Positions 10,825-21,473 of a stretch of DNA of 64,000 nt are shown piece by piece. This stretch comes from Adiantum capillus-veneris (taxonomy: Eukaryota; Streptophyta; Polypodiopsida; Polypodiales; Pteridaceae). The translations under genes were made by a program, and so were the position numbers. Every line of letters begins with the position of its first letter. Within the stretch, counting starts at the first letter, position 1. Under the pieces are notes generated by a model. It saw nothing but the letters and a program-made list of their open reading frames with translations, had not been told where the DNA came from and made no database searches. The stretch is taken from positions 132,349,420-132,413,419 of the forward strand of contig CM043964.1 in the NCBI GenBank assembly GCA_014529385.2, in the 5' to 3' direction.

Positions 10825-12161
10825 TGTAACCGGCCTGTACAACGTAGAGGGCGGTACTATTTCAATTACCTGTTAACTTTACACAGAGCACTGAGAAGGG
10901 AAGAGAACACAGTTGCGTCCAGCGACTAGAATGTCACTGCGCACGCGAGACCGACACCCTGTAGGCCCCAAAGACTGGCGCCCCTTTCGGTATTTCTTTA
11001 TTCAAATTAAGGTAGACGATCCGACCACTTCGCACAAGCTTTCACAAAGCTGTTCAAACCTGGCGAGGGCTGAAAACGTAGGTTTTCGACCTGATTTTGG
11101 CAACATAACGACGCAAAAACCCCTGTAGGTCAAAAGCACCTGTCTAGGACGGATTCCCTTGCTATTTGGAAGCTTTTTGGTGAGCTGTCACAGAAATTCA
11201 GCGGGCTGTAATTCCCTGTTTTTCACTGCCGGGTGCCCAAAAGCTTGTACACGCATCCCAAGGCTCTCACGAGGCTCCCCCGGGGTTCCCTTGCAGTTTA
11301 GGTGCGAAACCCTAAACCTGCAGAAAAACACAGCAGGCTGTAATTCGCTGTTTCGGATCATTTTTAGTGGAGCGAACACGCCTACGCGTGTCCCAAGGGC
11401 TCCCGCACACAATGGGACAGTTTCCTTGTGAATTGGACGAGTTTTCACGCGAGAAAACTCTCCAAACTCGCAATCTTTCACGATGAAACTGTGCGTACAT
11501 GTGGGGGATTAGCAATTAACTAATCCGGTTCCTGTTCAAAAGGCTCTTGCCTTGGCAAACGCGCATAAACCCCCATAACTGTACATGTTCATCTGAGTAG
11601 CCCATCTAGTGGGGCATTACCATATGTGCCAAAGGGGAGAGAGAGATGCACGAGAGCAAATCATCGCACTACATGAGACAGAGGAGAAGGCAAGCTTTCC
11701 ATTAAAGCTGTAGACCTGCACCCACTACTCACACACACACTGTAGGTCACTTGTGTGTAAAAAAATCAGCCCTCTCTCTCTCTTGGGCGCCTCCTCTAGC
11801 TGAGGTGTCCTGCAGGCAGCTCTCCTCCTGCCAAGTGTCCAGTTTGCCCCTTTGAGTTAATTCTCTAGTTCCCACTGACTTATAAAGTTGTGACTTTCCG
11901 AGTGGCCCAGACTTCGTTTGGCGGGCACAGGCTTCCATACTCGTCAGAATTCAATGCTAACTGGCCAGACCAGTCCCAGACTGACCGACCCAGACTCCCG
12001 GTGTGAGAAACCTATTCGGCCGCAGCCGTTTCACACTGGCCATGCAATGTCCACTTGCACCTTTTCAAGGGTCCCGGGGAAACAAGTAAAAATAAAAATA
12101 AATAAATATATCTAGTACTTATTTATTGAAGGCAATAGGAAAAATACACCTCCTGGTGACA
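10825..12161 (-). repeat. 3' LTR of gypsy element B (1337 bp)
   Basis: On the plus strand it starts TGTAACCGGCCTGTACAACG and ends CTCCTGGTGACA. It is preceded by the target duplication GTATC. It contains the shared motif GAAATACCGAAAGGGGCGCC on the minus strand (about 10978-10997), AATAAA next to it, and a telomere-type AAACCCTAAACC (about 11307-11318). Confidence 0.95.
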
Positions 12162-12176
12162 CACCCCACCCTTGAA
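12162..12176 (-). other. Polypurine tract of element B
   Basis: On the minus strand the bases just upstream of the 3' LTR read CAAGGGTGGGGTG, a purine-rich tract in the position of the plus-strand primer. The 12177-12464 stretch between this tract and the end of pol is non-coding 3' untranslated sequence. Confidence 0.65.
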
Positions 12177-12464
12177 ATACTGCAAGCGATTTTGCTTGCA
12201 TGCCTACATGCGGTATCTCCTTATATCACATATATTCTATGATGGGAGTCCAAGATATACATGCTTCCGGAAATGTAGCGTTGGACGATTAAACAATCCC
12301 ACCAACCTGGCTACGACACATATATCAAGCATAGAAGCCTTCTAGTATACTCTAAAGCACAAACTTCTCTAGCTAAATTATGTATAGAAAGAGTAGATAC
12401 AATTGCTTAACTACTCTCTTGAGCATCATGAACCATGCTCTTGCCTTGCTCCAAAAAGGCTACA

Positions 12465-14936
12465 TCAAGTCACCGTGGGTTCCATCTGAAAGGCTTCAAG
12501 ATACAATTGCAATAGCTCAGATGAATCAAGCAATTCAGACTCTTCCAACCATTTGGCATCCAACGATGGATAGTTCTTGAACTTCACCAAATAGCGTCTT
12601 GCAACTTTTCCTCTAACCTTTCTTTCCTTATGTGCCAATATCTGTTCAGGAACAAGGATCTCATCCAATTCTTCTACTTCGGGTTGTTCCTCATCAAGCA
12701 TATTCTCTGGCACATTACCAACAAAGGGTCTTAGAAGGCTGACATGAAAAGCATTATGTATTTTCCAACCTTCTGGTAGCTTTAACCTGTAAGCTACATC
12801 GCTGATCTTTTCTGAAATCTGAAAAGGACCATAATATCGCATACTGAGCTTAGGAAACAAGCGTTCTTTGCCTTTCCTTTCCTTAACCTCGCCTTTTCCA
12901 AGCGCAAAAGCACCCAATCACCAAGTGAAAATACAAGTTCACGACGGTGACGATCAGCAGCTTTCTTTTGCTTAGCCTGAGTCTTCTCAAGAGAAATCTT
13001 TATCTTCCTGTATGTTTCATCCATATCTTGCACATACTTGTCTGCCTCAAAAATCTTGTCCTTATTCTGCAAAATGGGCGGGACCTTCTTTCCTCCTTCC
13101 ACTATCTCAAATGGTGCCTTACCTATTGACGTATGCACAGTGTTATTGTAAGCATATTCAACCAATGGAAGATGGTGTTCCCAGGTTGCCTTGTGCTCTG
13201 ACACATAACATTTGAGCAGGTCCAGGACAGTAGAATTTGCCTCTTCTAACTGTCCATCAGTTTGCGGATGAAACGAAGAAGAGAACTTTAGCGTAGTGCC
13301 CATGTTCTCAAACAATGCCTTCCAGAAAAGACTCGTCATACATGGATCCCTGTCACTGACAATTGATTGAGGCATCCCGTGATATTTAAAGATATTACTC
13401 ATGAATATCTTGACCATGTGTTCTGGCTTTATTTTCTTCCTCATAGGAATGAAATGGGTCTGCTTACTGAACCTACAAATGATAGTCCAAATCCCATCAT
13501 TGCCTGTTTGCGTCCTTGGAAGATCAAAGATAAAGTCCATTGCTATGCTTTCCCATGGCCTATCAGGGATCGGCAATGGCTGCAACAATCTAGGTTGCTT
13601 TTGTCTGTCAAATTTGACTTTTTGGCATATCAAGCATGATCTTACAAATGTGTCAACATCTTGACGCAAAGCTGGCCAATAGAAGAATGCCTCAACCCCT
13701 TTTACTGTTGCATCAATTCCACGATGCCGAGCATAAGGTGGAGCGTGACTTTCCATCAAAATCTTTGGCCATAACTGTTTTGTAACGCGTAACTTTCCAT
13801 GCATCATGAGAAAGTCATTCTTAAGCATATAGTGCTCATGATGTTGCCCATCAACAAGCTGGTCATAAATCCTTGCAAAATCTGAATCTTCAGCATATTG
13901 TGTCTTCATTTCGTCTAGTTCACAATGGTACGGAATTGACACTGCTGAAATTTGGGGCTTTCGTGACAACGCATCAGCCACCACGTTCTTTTTCCCTTGC
14001 ACATGCATAATCTGAAAATGGAACATTGACAAGATGTTTGCCCATCGCATGTGCTTCTCAGACAACTTCGTCTGTGTGAGAAAATATCGCAAGGTTTGAT
14101 GATCCGTTTGGACAACAAAATCAGCCCCTAGCAGATAGTGTTTCCAACTAGTTAGAGCATGAATTGCTGCCAGCAATTCTTTCTCATAGACTTGCAAGTT
14201 CCTTTCAGTCTTCAAAAGAATTCTGCTTTCATATGCGACTACTCGGCCATTCTGCATTAGAACTGCACCAAGACTATGGCCACACGCATCACACTGAACC
14301 ACAAAAGGTTTCGAAAGATATGGCAAAATGATTACCGGGTCTGAAGTCAGCTTCTCTCTCAAGTGTTTGAACGCTAAAATTTCTTTGGCTGTCCACTTGA
14401 AAGTAACTCCTTTTCCTTGCAGTGCATGGAGTGGAGAAGCAATCTCATCAAAATTTTGGATGAACCTCCTGTAGTAGGAACATAAGCCTAGAAAGCTTCG
14501 AATGTCATGTACGGACTTCAAGTCTCGCCATGACCTAATTGCTTCCACTTTAGCGGGATCCATGCGTACCCCATCCTTTGAAACAATGTGCCCAAGGAAG
14601 TGAATCTCTTACAAAAAGAATTCACTCTTCTTCGCATTACTGAGTAGCTTGTTGTTACGTAACTCATTGAAAACTGCAGTCAAGTGATCCCTATGCTCCT
14701 CTTCAGACTTCGAGTAGACAATCATGTCATCAAAGAAGGTACCCACGAAGTTTCTATGTGGTCTAAAAATTATGTCCATCATTCTATTAAACGTGGCAGG
14801 AGCATTTGTGAGACAAAATGGCATGACAAGAAACTCATAAAGACCAAATGTTGTCCTGAACGCAATCTTATGGACATCTTCTGGCCTAATGCGTATCTGA
14901 TGGTAACCACTCTTTAGGTCTATTCTTGTAAACAAT
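12465..14936 (-). pseudogene. pol of element B, 3' part: RT end, RNase H, integrase, chromodomain
   Basis: On the minus strand, 14936-14609 encodes RT (GYHQIRI, LVMPF, TNAPATFNRMM, active site FFDD), stopped by a TAA at 14609-14611 where relatives have Glu. From 14563 a 589-residue frame holds RNase H (QCDACGHSLGAVL), the integrase HHCC finger (HRGID ... CLICQ), the integrase core (AMDFI, VSDRD, and the Glu in GQLEEAN, a DDE triad) and a basic C-terminal domain. A frameshift near 12905 leads to 12917-12465, ending in a chromodomain-like segment (EQILAHKERKVRGKVARRYLVKFKNYP). Chromodomains in chromovirus integrases steer insertion to particular chromatin marks. The catalytic residues survive, but the frame does not. 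Confidence 0.9.
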
Positions 14937-14941
14937 GACGC

Positions 14942-16420
14942 TGAAACTGGCCTGTTCAATCCAAAAAGGGCGGTAGACTTTACTTCAAACCTTGATTTAG
15001 CTTTCACCCATTATTAGTCGTCTATTCTACCTATGCTATAATGACACAAGAGAGGGGAATGGGATACAGATGCTAGAATGCACCTGTATGAGAAGACCGA
15101 CACCAGATTGGCCCCTAACTTAGGCGCCCCTTTCGGTATTTCTTTATTGTTCAAAAGAGGGAATAAACGCTGTGGTTCTTTCCAAGCTACCCCGCACAAC
15201 CTTGGCTGAATTTTGACTGTTCTGGCCTGATTTCGGCAGCATAACTGTACTAGAACCCTTTACGGTCAGTATTCCCACGCATTAAATGATTCTCCCGACG
15301 CATACGGGCACTTTGCAAAACCTCGCGAGAATCTGCAGCACGCTGAATTCTCTGTTTTCAGCCCTGAAAATGCGCCAAATCGCCTGTACAGCGGTCCCCT
15401 TGCGTCCCCGAACCTCCTGGGGGTATTAGGGTCCGTTTAGGGCCAAAACCCTAAACCTGCAAAAATACACAGCAGGCTGTAATTCTCTGTTTCGGGCTCC
15501 GTTTCGCGTGCCGGTCGCATCCGTAGCAAGTCCTCGAGCTCCCGCACCTGTAGGGCCACTTGCCCTTTGAATCGGACGAGATTTCTGGCGTGAAACCTCT
15601 CCGAATTCACCTGTACCTGCGGGGGGATTAGCCGCTAGCTAATCCAGTACCTATGCAAGAGGCTCTTGCCTCGGCAATCGCGCATGAACCCACACAACTG
15701 TACATTGGTCAAATGAAGAGCCCACTAGTGGGGCATAACATACTGCCAAAGGGGAGAGAGAGGGCACTGCGTAGCGTGCAGGGCATCACTCCTGGCACCG
15801 CACTTTGCATAAGAGGGAAAGCAAGCACTCCATAGCTCTTAACCTGTGACAAATTCTGCAAAACAGCCCCTCCTCTCTTCAAATTCAGCGCCAACTCTTC
15901 CTTGCATTGGAAACTGCACCAGAATGTGCCACTTGGCACATTTACAAGCATTTTCCCGTTTCGGGGTTGCCTCCTAAAAATCTCCCAACCGGTTGCCCAG
16001 TTGACTTCACGGCAAAGTAAGAAAATGTTCCCCTTGTCATTCCGGAGGTAATGCCGCCAACACATTTTCAGGTCCCAAAATAGCAGTTCCCTAAATTTTA
16101 GGAGATGCTGCCATTGTATCTTTCTAGGTCATCCGACCCTCTTTGTACACTGCGGCCACACCCAAAAGTGAAATGTAGCCTCTGTAGCAAAGGATTCCAC
16201 TTTGGCTAGTCAATGACCCCACTTGGCTAACCATAGTCCTCGTCCAACCTTAGTGCTCTCTTGCCCTTAGGCCTAGACTCCCTCTGAACAGTTCCACACT
16301 AGCTATGCAATGCAGGGCAGTTAGATTTCCCGAGGGGTGCTTCCAAAAAGTGAAAGTAAATAAATAATAAGAAAGAAATCAACAAAAAGGATAGATAGTA
16401 GTCACAACACGCTGGTGACA
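14942..16420 (-). mobile_element. Solo LTR of family A inserted in element B, TSD GACGC
   Basis: A 1479-bp copy of the A1 LTR lies inside the RT of element B, flanked by GACGC at 14937-14941 and 16421-16425. Removing it with one GACGC rejoins the RT stretch [12 protein letters not shown] with LFTRIDLKS in frame. A lone LTR with an intact duplication is the usual product of recombination between the two LTRs of a complete element. It lies in the same orientation as A1. It dates family A activity to after insertion of B. Confidence 0.95.
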
Positions 16421-17325
16421 GACGCTCCCTCAAGCCGATCAAGAATGTCATCTATCCTCGGTATGGAGAACCTGTTCTTGATGGTATTCTTATTCAAGGC
16501 GCGATAGTCAATACACATGCGCCATGAACCATCCTTCTTCTGCACTAAGAGTACAAGCGAACAAAAAGGGGATGGACTGGGCTGAATCAGTCCCTTCTCT
16601 AAAAGCTCGTTGAGCTGACTCATAATCTCTTTCTGCTGGGCTGCACTAACCCTGTATGGTGGTCTATTCGGTGGACTAGAACCTGGCACAAGATTTATAG
16701 TATAATTCTCAGGTCTCTCAAGAGGTAACTAACCTGGCAAAGAGTCCGAAAAACAATCACTGAAACCACTCAAAAAAGTTGACATGTCTTTATCTAAGGT
16801 AGACAAATTAGATACAACTTCAGGTACTTCTTTTGCAAAGATCAAGTACGCAGAAAGATGATTGTTTATTACAGATGAAATAGCAGAAGAAGAAACAACT
16901 GGAACAGACTCGCCTTTAAGCTTTACATCAAGGACATGAGTCTTTCCTCTATGTACAAGGGTAATCTTTTTGTTGTAAGTATCCACCATAGCATGCAACC
17001 TGTAACACCATGGGATACCCAGTAACACATCACAGCCCTCAAGTGGCATAATATGGAATTCTTCCGCATCCACATAGCTCTGAATGTGCAGACGAAGCTT
17101 CCCCAAAATGGGAGTAACAGGCTCTGAATGACCTGGGCATGCTAAACCTGCTTCCCCTGTCATACCCATCTCCTCTACACGAATGCCCAACTTTGATGCC
17201 AATTCTGGTGATATGAAATTTGCACGGGCTCCTAGATCAAAGCAAACCAACACTATCTGGTCTCTAACTTTGCCCCAAGCTCTGCACAGCTCCGTGGCAT
17301 CTGTGTTTGGCTGGTCTCCAACCAA
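16402..17325 (-). pseudogene. pol of element B, 5' part: protease and RT start
   Basis: On the minus strand, 17325-16729 encodes a gypsy aspartic protease (FDLGARANFISPELASKLGI, with GCDVLLGIPW downstream), ending at a TAG at 16729-16731 in the linker. The same frame continues at 16689 into the RT N-terminus ([25 protein letters not shown]), interrupted at 16421 by the solo LTR. The 16402-16420 end of this open stretch lies inside that LTR. The residue after the protease Asp is Leu, where Ser or Thr is normal and A1 has Pro. Confidence 0.88.
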
Positions 17326-19010
17326 ATCTGGAACAAGTCTTGCACTTGGCTTTGGCTTCTTCCCTTTATGGTCTGACTTGTCATCCTTATCCTGTGACTT
17401 CTTCTGTGGGCATTCATTTGCAAAATGCCTTCCTGTTCACAAATATAGCATTGCTTGGGCTCCCTAAGAGCTTTCCTTTCTTCAAAAGTTTTGCCAGAAA
17501 AATGCCTTTTTTGTTCTTGTCCTCGTCCCAAAGAAGACTTAGACTGCTTCTTGGACGTATCGCCTTCTTCAGTGAAGGGCTTCTTTGTGGGAGGCTCAGA
17601 AGGCTTTGCTGCAACATTGCCCTTGGCTGAAAACTGTTTGCCCTGGGACCCTTTCTTGTGGCTATTAAATCCATCGAAATGCACCTACAAATCTTGATAA
17701 TTACCTCTTAATTTTTTACTTGAAGATGAAAAAGCCTACAAAACCTTGAAAAACATAGCATACCAAGATTGCTGGCCACTCTTGCATTCTCTATCAACTG
17801 AAACATATTCATGACAGTAGTCTTTGTGTAATAGTCCCTGATTTTCTTGGGCAATCCGCAACAGTACTTCTCAATTTGTTTTGACAATGGCACAAACCTG
17901 TAAGAGGTGACTGGCAACAGTGCGGCCCAAAATTGTTTATTGTACTCTTCCAGATTCGCACACTGTTTAGCATTCAACTCGTGCCATTCTGTCATCACAT
18001 CCACTTCAAAAGTGTTTGTCAACCATGCAGGCGCAAAAAGCTGTTTGAATTGGACCCACGTTGTTGGGGCTTGACCCTGGTTCAGCAATGCGGTCCACCA
18101 TTTAAGCGCATTCCCTTTCAAGAAAGTGGCAGCCTTGCGTATCTTTGAAGATTCCGTGAAGTTTCCTCCAACATAAGCTGCATCGAACTATTGTATGAAG
18201 GTCAAGGCCTTCAATTGGTCCTCAGTTCGTCTGAAAGTTTCAAACTTCATTGCCTGCCCACCTTCCTTGTAATCCTTAAGCTGACTCAGAGAAGCCACAT
18301 TATCATAAACAGGTGCCTATAACAGTGGTGCTCCATGAGTGTTCATTCCAGCACTCGCATCAACTGTTTTCCCTATCATATCTGCATTTTGTGCGTATGG
18401 CTGCGAAAAACCAGCCATACCAAATTGTGTTCTAGGCACTCGAAACTGGCCATAGGCACCCTGAAAACCTGGTTGGACACCCATGTTCGCATACATAGGG
18501 TTACCCATGCCTGTTTGCATTGTCCCGAACACATTCCCTGGCATATAACCTGTGGAAGGTCCAGCCATAGCTTGAAATACTGAACCACCTTCAAAATAAC
18601 CAAGATAAGGAATAGGTAATGGAAGGGTCTGACGCATAGCGTGTTCATTACTCCCTTGACCATTCACAAACGGTTCCTGTCCAGCTAAAGCAAGTTGCTT
18701 TAGATCATTGGACACCGCTAGTTGCTCAACCACATGGGCTTTCCCTTGAGCATCATGAGTCCTCTGCGCATTGGAAATCTCCTTTTCCTGCAACGGCTCA
18801 ATCATGCCCTGTGTAGAAGGCTGAAAACCCTCTGTCGGAGCCTGTAAGAACTCCTACATCCTTGGGTTGTTAGCCAATTGCTGAAACATGTCCATGCAGC
18901 AACGCAGTTGAGTTCTAAACAACCTGTCCTCTTCTTGAAGTAGAAGGAACTTTCTCCGTGCCATGTGAGGAAGATCCCTCTTCAGGTACTTGGTCTCTCT
19001 TCTCTACCAT
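17253..19010 (-). pseudogene. gag of element B, multiply interrupted
   Basis: The likely start is the ATG at 19008-19010, in the same relative place as in A1, but the frame meets stops early. Recognisable blocks are a Met/Gly/Gln-rich N-terminal region (18805-18317), the Gag core (18121-17708; KWWTALLNQGQAPTTW, then YCCGLPKKIRDYY), and a basic region with half a zinc knuckle (17684-17253; CYICEQEG, then a frameshift). Gag forms the particle and binds RNA. At least four lesions separate these blocks. The N-terminal block has the same composition and spacing as in A1, which supports a common subfamily. Confidence 0.82.
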
Positions 19011-19078
19011 AACGACAAGCTCTGTGTTGCTTTCACCCACAACAATCCACGCTGCACTTTTTGAAGAAAAAGTGACTA

Positions 19079-19095
19079 TCCCGTCGATGGAACCA
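19079..19095 (-). other. Primer-binding site of element B
   Basis: It reads TGGTTCCATCGACGGGA on the minus strand, directly inside the 5' LTR, and is identical to the site of element A1 (3967-3983). Confidence 0.8.
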
Positions 19096-20431
19096 TGTAA
19101 CCGGCCTGTACAACGTAGAGGGCAGTACTATTTCAATTACCTGTTAACTTTACACAGAGCACTGAGAAGGGAAGAGAACACAGTTGCGTCCAGCGACTAG
19201 AATGTCACTGCGCACGCGAGACCGACACCCTGTAGGCCCCAAAGACTGGCGCCCCTTTCGGTATTTCTTTATTCAAATTAAGGTAGACGATCCGACCACT
19301 TCGCACAAGCTTTCACAAAGCTGTTCAAACCTGGCGAGGGCTGAAAACGTAGGTTTTCGACCTGATTTTGGCAACATAACGGCGCAAAAACCCCTGTAGG
19401 TCAAAAGCACCTGTCTAGGACGGATTCCCTTGCTATTTGGAAGCTTTTTGGTGAGCTGTCACAGAAATTCAGCGGGCTGTAATTCCCTGTTTTTCACTGC
19501 CGGGTGCCCAAAAGCTTGTACACGCATCCCAAGGCTCTCACGAGGCTCCCCCGGGGTTCCCTTGCAGTTTAGGTGCGAAACCCTAAACCTGCAGAAAAAC
19601 ACAGCAGGCTGTAATTCGCTGTTTCGGATCATTTTTAGTGGAGCGAACACGCCTACGCGTGTCCCAAGGGCTCCCGCACACAATGGGACGGTTCCCCTGT
19701 GAATTGGACGAGTTTTCACGCGAGAAAACTCTCCAAACTCGCAATCATTCGTGATGGAACTGTGCGTACCTGTGGGGAATTAGCAATTAGCTAATCCGGT
19801 TCCTATTCAGAAGGCTCTTGCCTTGGCAAACGCGCATAAACCCCCAGACTGTACATGTTCATCTGAGTAGCCCATCTAGTGGGGCATTTCCATATGTGCC
19901 AAAGGGGAGAGAGAGATGCACGAGAGCAAATCATCGCGCTACATGAGACAGAGGAGAAGGCAAGCTTTCCATTAAAGCTGTAGACCTGCACCCACTACTC
20001 ACACACACTGTAGGTCACTTGTGTGTGAAAAAATTAGCCCTCTCTCTCTTGGGCGCCTCCTCTAGCTGAGGTGTCCTGCAGGCAGCTCTCCTCCTGCCAA
20101 GTGTCCAGTTTGCCCCTTAGAGTTAATTCTCTAATTCCCACTGACTTATAAAGTTGTAAGTGACTTTTTCTGAGTGGCCCAGACTTCGTTTGGCGGGCAC
20201 AGGCTTCCATACTCATCACAATTCAGTGCTAACTGGCCCGACCAGTCCCAAACTGACCGACCAAGACTCCCGGTGTGAGAAACCTATTCGGCCGCAGCCG
20301 TTTCACACTGGCCATGCAATGTCCACTTGCACCTTTTCAAGGGTCCCGGAAAACAAGTAAAAATAAAAATAAATAAAAATATCTAGTACTTATTTATTGA
20401 AGGCAACAGGAAAAATACACCTCCTGGTGAC
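19096..20431 (-). repeat. 5' LTR of gypsy element B (1336 bp)
   Basis: It is the partner of 10825-12161, with the same ends, and is followed by GTATC at 20432-20436. It shares the motif GAAATACCGAAAGGGGCGCC and the AAACCCTAAACC box. Differences from its partner are concentrated in the right third, where small indels also occur. Confidence 0.95.
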
Positions 20432-21232
20432 AGTATCTGCTAGGTCCCCCTCCTCCATCTACTTCGCATCCAATGCACGATAGTTCTTGAATTTAACTAA
20501 GAACCGCCTTCTCACTTTACCCTGATTCGTTTTGTCCTTATGTGCCAATATCTGTTCCGGAACAAGGATCTCCTCGTTTTCTTCCACTTCGGGTTGCTCA
20601 TCAGGCTCCCCGTCTTCGGGCACATCACCTTTAAAAGGTTTCAAGAGACAGACTCGCCCTGAAGTTTTACATCGAGTACAATGGTTCTGCCCTTCTCTGT
20701 AGTCAAAGTCGCTTACTTCGCCCGATAGTCGACCACGGCGTTGTTCTTGTGGTACCAGGGAATTCCCAAGAGAACATCACAACCTTCCAAAGGCATTATG
20801 TAGAAGTCCTCATGCCTCAAATACCCCTGACAATGCAACCGAAGTTTGCCAATGACAGGTGTAATGGCTACGTCCCTACCGGGTGCTGCTAGAGTTGCCT
20901 CTACAAGTGGTCCCATCCGATCAGGTGTGATCTTGAGTCGCGCCGCCAATTCAAGTGAAATGAAGTTGGCCTTGGCTCCTCCATCAAAGAAGATCAGGGC
21001 TTCTTGGTCTTTTACTTTGCCCCAAGCTCGGCAAAGTTCTGTACTCTCGTCCATCTTGCTGGTCTGTACCCACGCAATCTGGAACTAGTCCTGTTTTCAT
21101 CTTGCCTTTTCTTCCACGTTCCTCAGCTGCTCTCGAACTCTTAGGCCTCTCATCGTCCTTGTCGTTCTGTTCTTTCTATGCCTTTTTAGGGCACTTCGCG
21201 GAGATATGCCCAGTTTCTTCGTGCATTGTGGA
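20432..21232 (-). pseudogene. Element C1 coding remnant: gag end, protease, then chromodomain after deletion
   Basis: On the minus strand, about 21232-21060 holds a degraded zinc knuckle and linker (GHISAKCPKK). 21054-20713 is a gypsy protease (FDGGAKANFISLELAARLKI, GCDVLLGIPWYHKN). At about 20648 the reading passes directly into the pre-chromodomain linker and chromodomain (PFKGDVPEDGEPDEQPEVEE, EQILAHKDKTNQGKVRRRFLVKFKNY), with nothing of RT, RNase H or integrase between. An internal deletion of roughly 2.5 kb is inferred from the gene order in C3. The right end is a loss of similarity, not a defined terminus. Confidence 0.8.
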
Positions 21233-21381
21233 TGATACATATTTGTAACAGTAAGCTCATGACCATGGAGCTCTGAGCTACTGAGTGTCTAGATCGTTCC
21301 TTTTATGATGTGGAAACACTAAATTGATGTACTCAATCGGTCCCATAGGTCGATTTCGGCCTCCAGCGGACGTTAATAAAT

Positions 21382-21384
<3 letters not shown>

Positions 21385-21459
<75 letters not shown>
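21385..21459. repeat. (CT)n microsatellite
   Basis: About 75 bp of uninterrupted CT, directly after AATAAATCAA. The 21233-21384 segment before it has no recognisable coding content and could be the tail of a retroelement. The LINE-2 RT fragment begins just after it. Confidence 0.95.
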
Positions 21460-21466
<7 letters not shown>

Positions 21467-21473
21467 CATATAA

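Larger units (their letters stand above)
10825..20431 (-). mobile_element. Full-length Ty3/gypsy chromovirus-like element B (9607 bp), TSD GTATC
   Basis: Two LTRs, 10825-12161 and 19096-20431, in the same orientation enclose a minus-strand gag-pol with a C-terminal chromodomain. GTATC lies immediately outside both LTRs (10820-10824 and 20432-20436), giving a 5-bp target duplication and exact ends. The primer site (19079-19095) and purine tract (12162-12176) are in the expected places. The LTRs differ at roughly 35 positions by eye, about 2.6%, so insertion was fairly recent. The coding region is broken by several stops and frameshifts and by the solo LTR at 14942-16420, so the copy is not autonomous. 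Confidence 0.95.
9537..21232 (-). mobile_element. Ty3/gypsy element C1, split by nested element B and lacking its 5' end
   Basis: Parts of one minus-strand element flank element B: on the left the 3' LTR (9537-10185) and 3' untranslated region (10186-10824), on the right coding remnants (20432 to about 21232). Removing B with one copy of its GTATC duplication joins the chromodomain-end region to the 3' untranslated region. The same order is seen, uninterrupted, in the plus-strand copy C2 (25700-26248). The 5' LTR and most of gag are gone. The element lies between LINE-2 ORF1 and LINE-2 RT fragments, so it probably inserted into that LINE. Confidence 0.8.

Noticed and set aside
11159-11481. 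Pair of ~90-codon ORFs on both strands, repeated at 19430-19719
   Set aside because: They lie inside the family B LTR in GC-rich sequence. Recurrence is due to the LTR pair.
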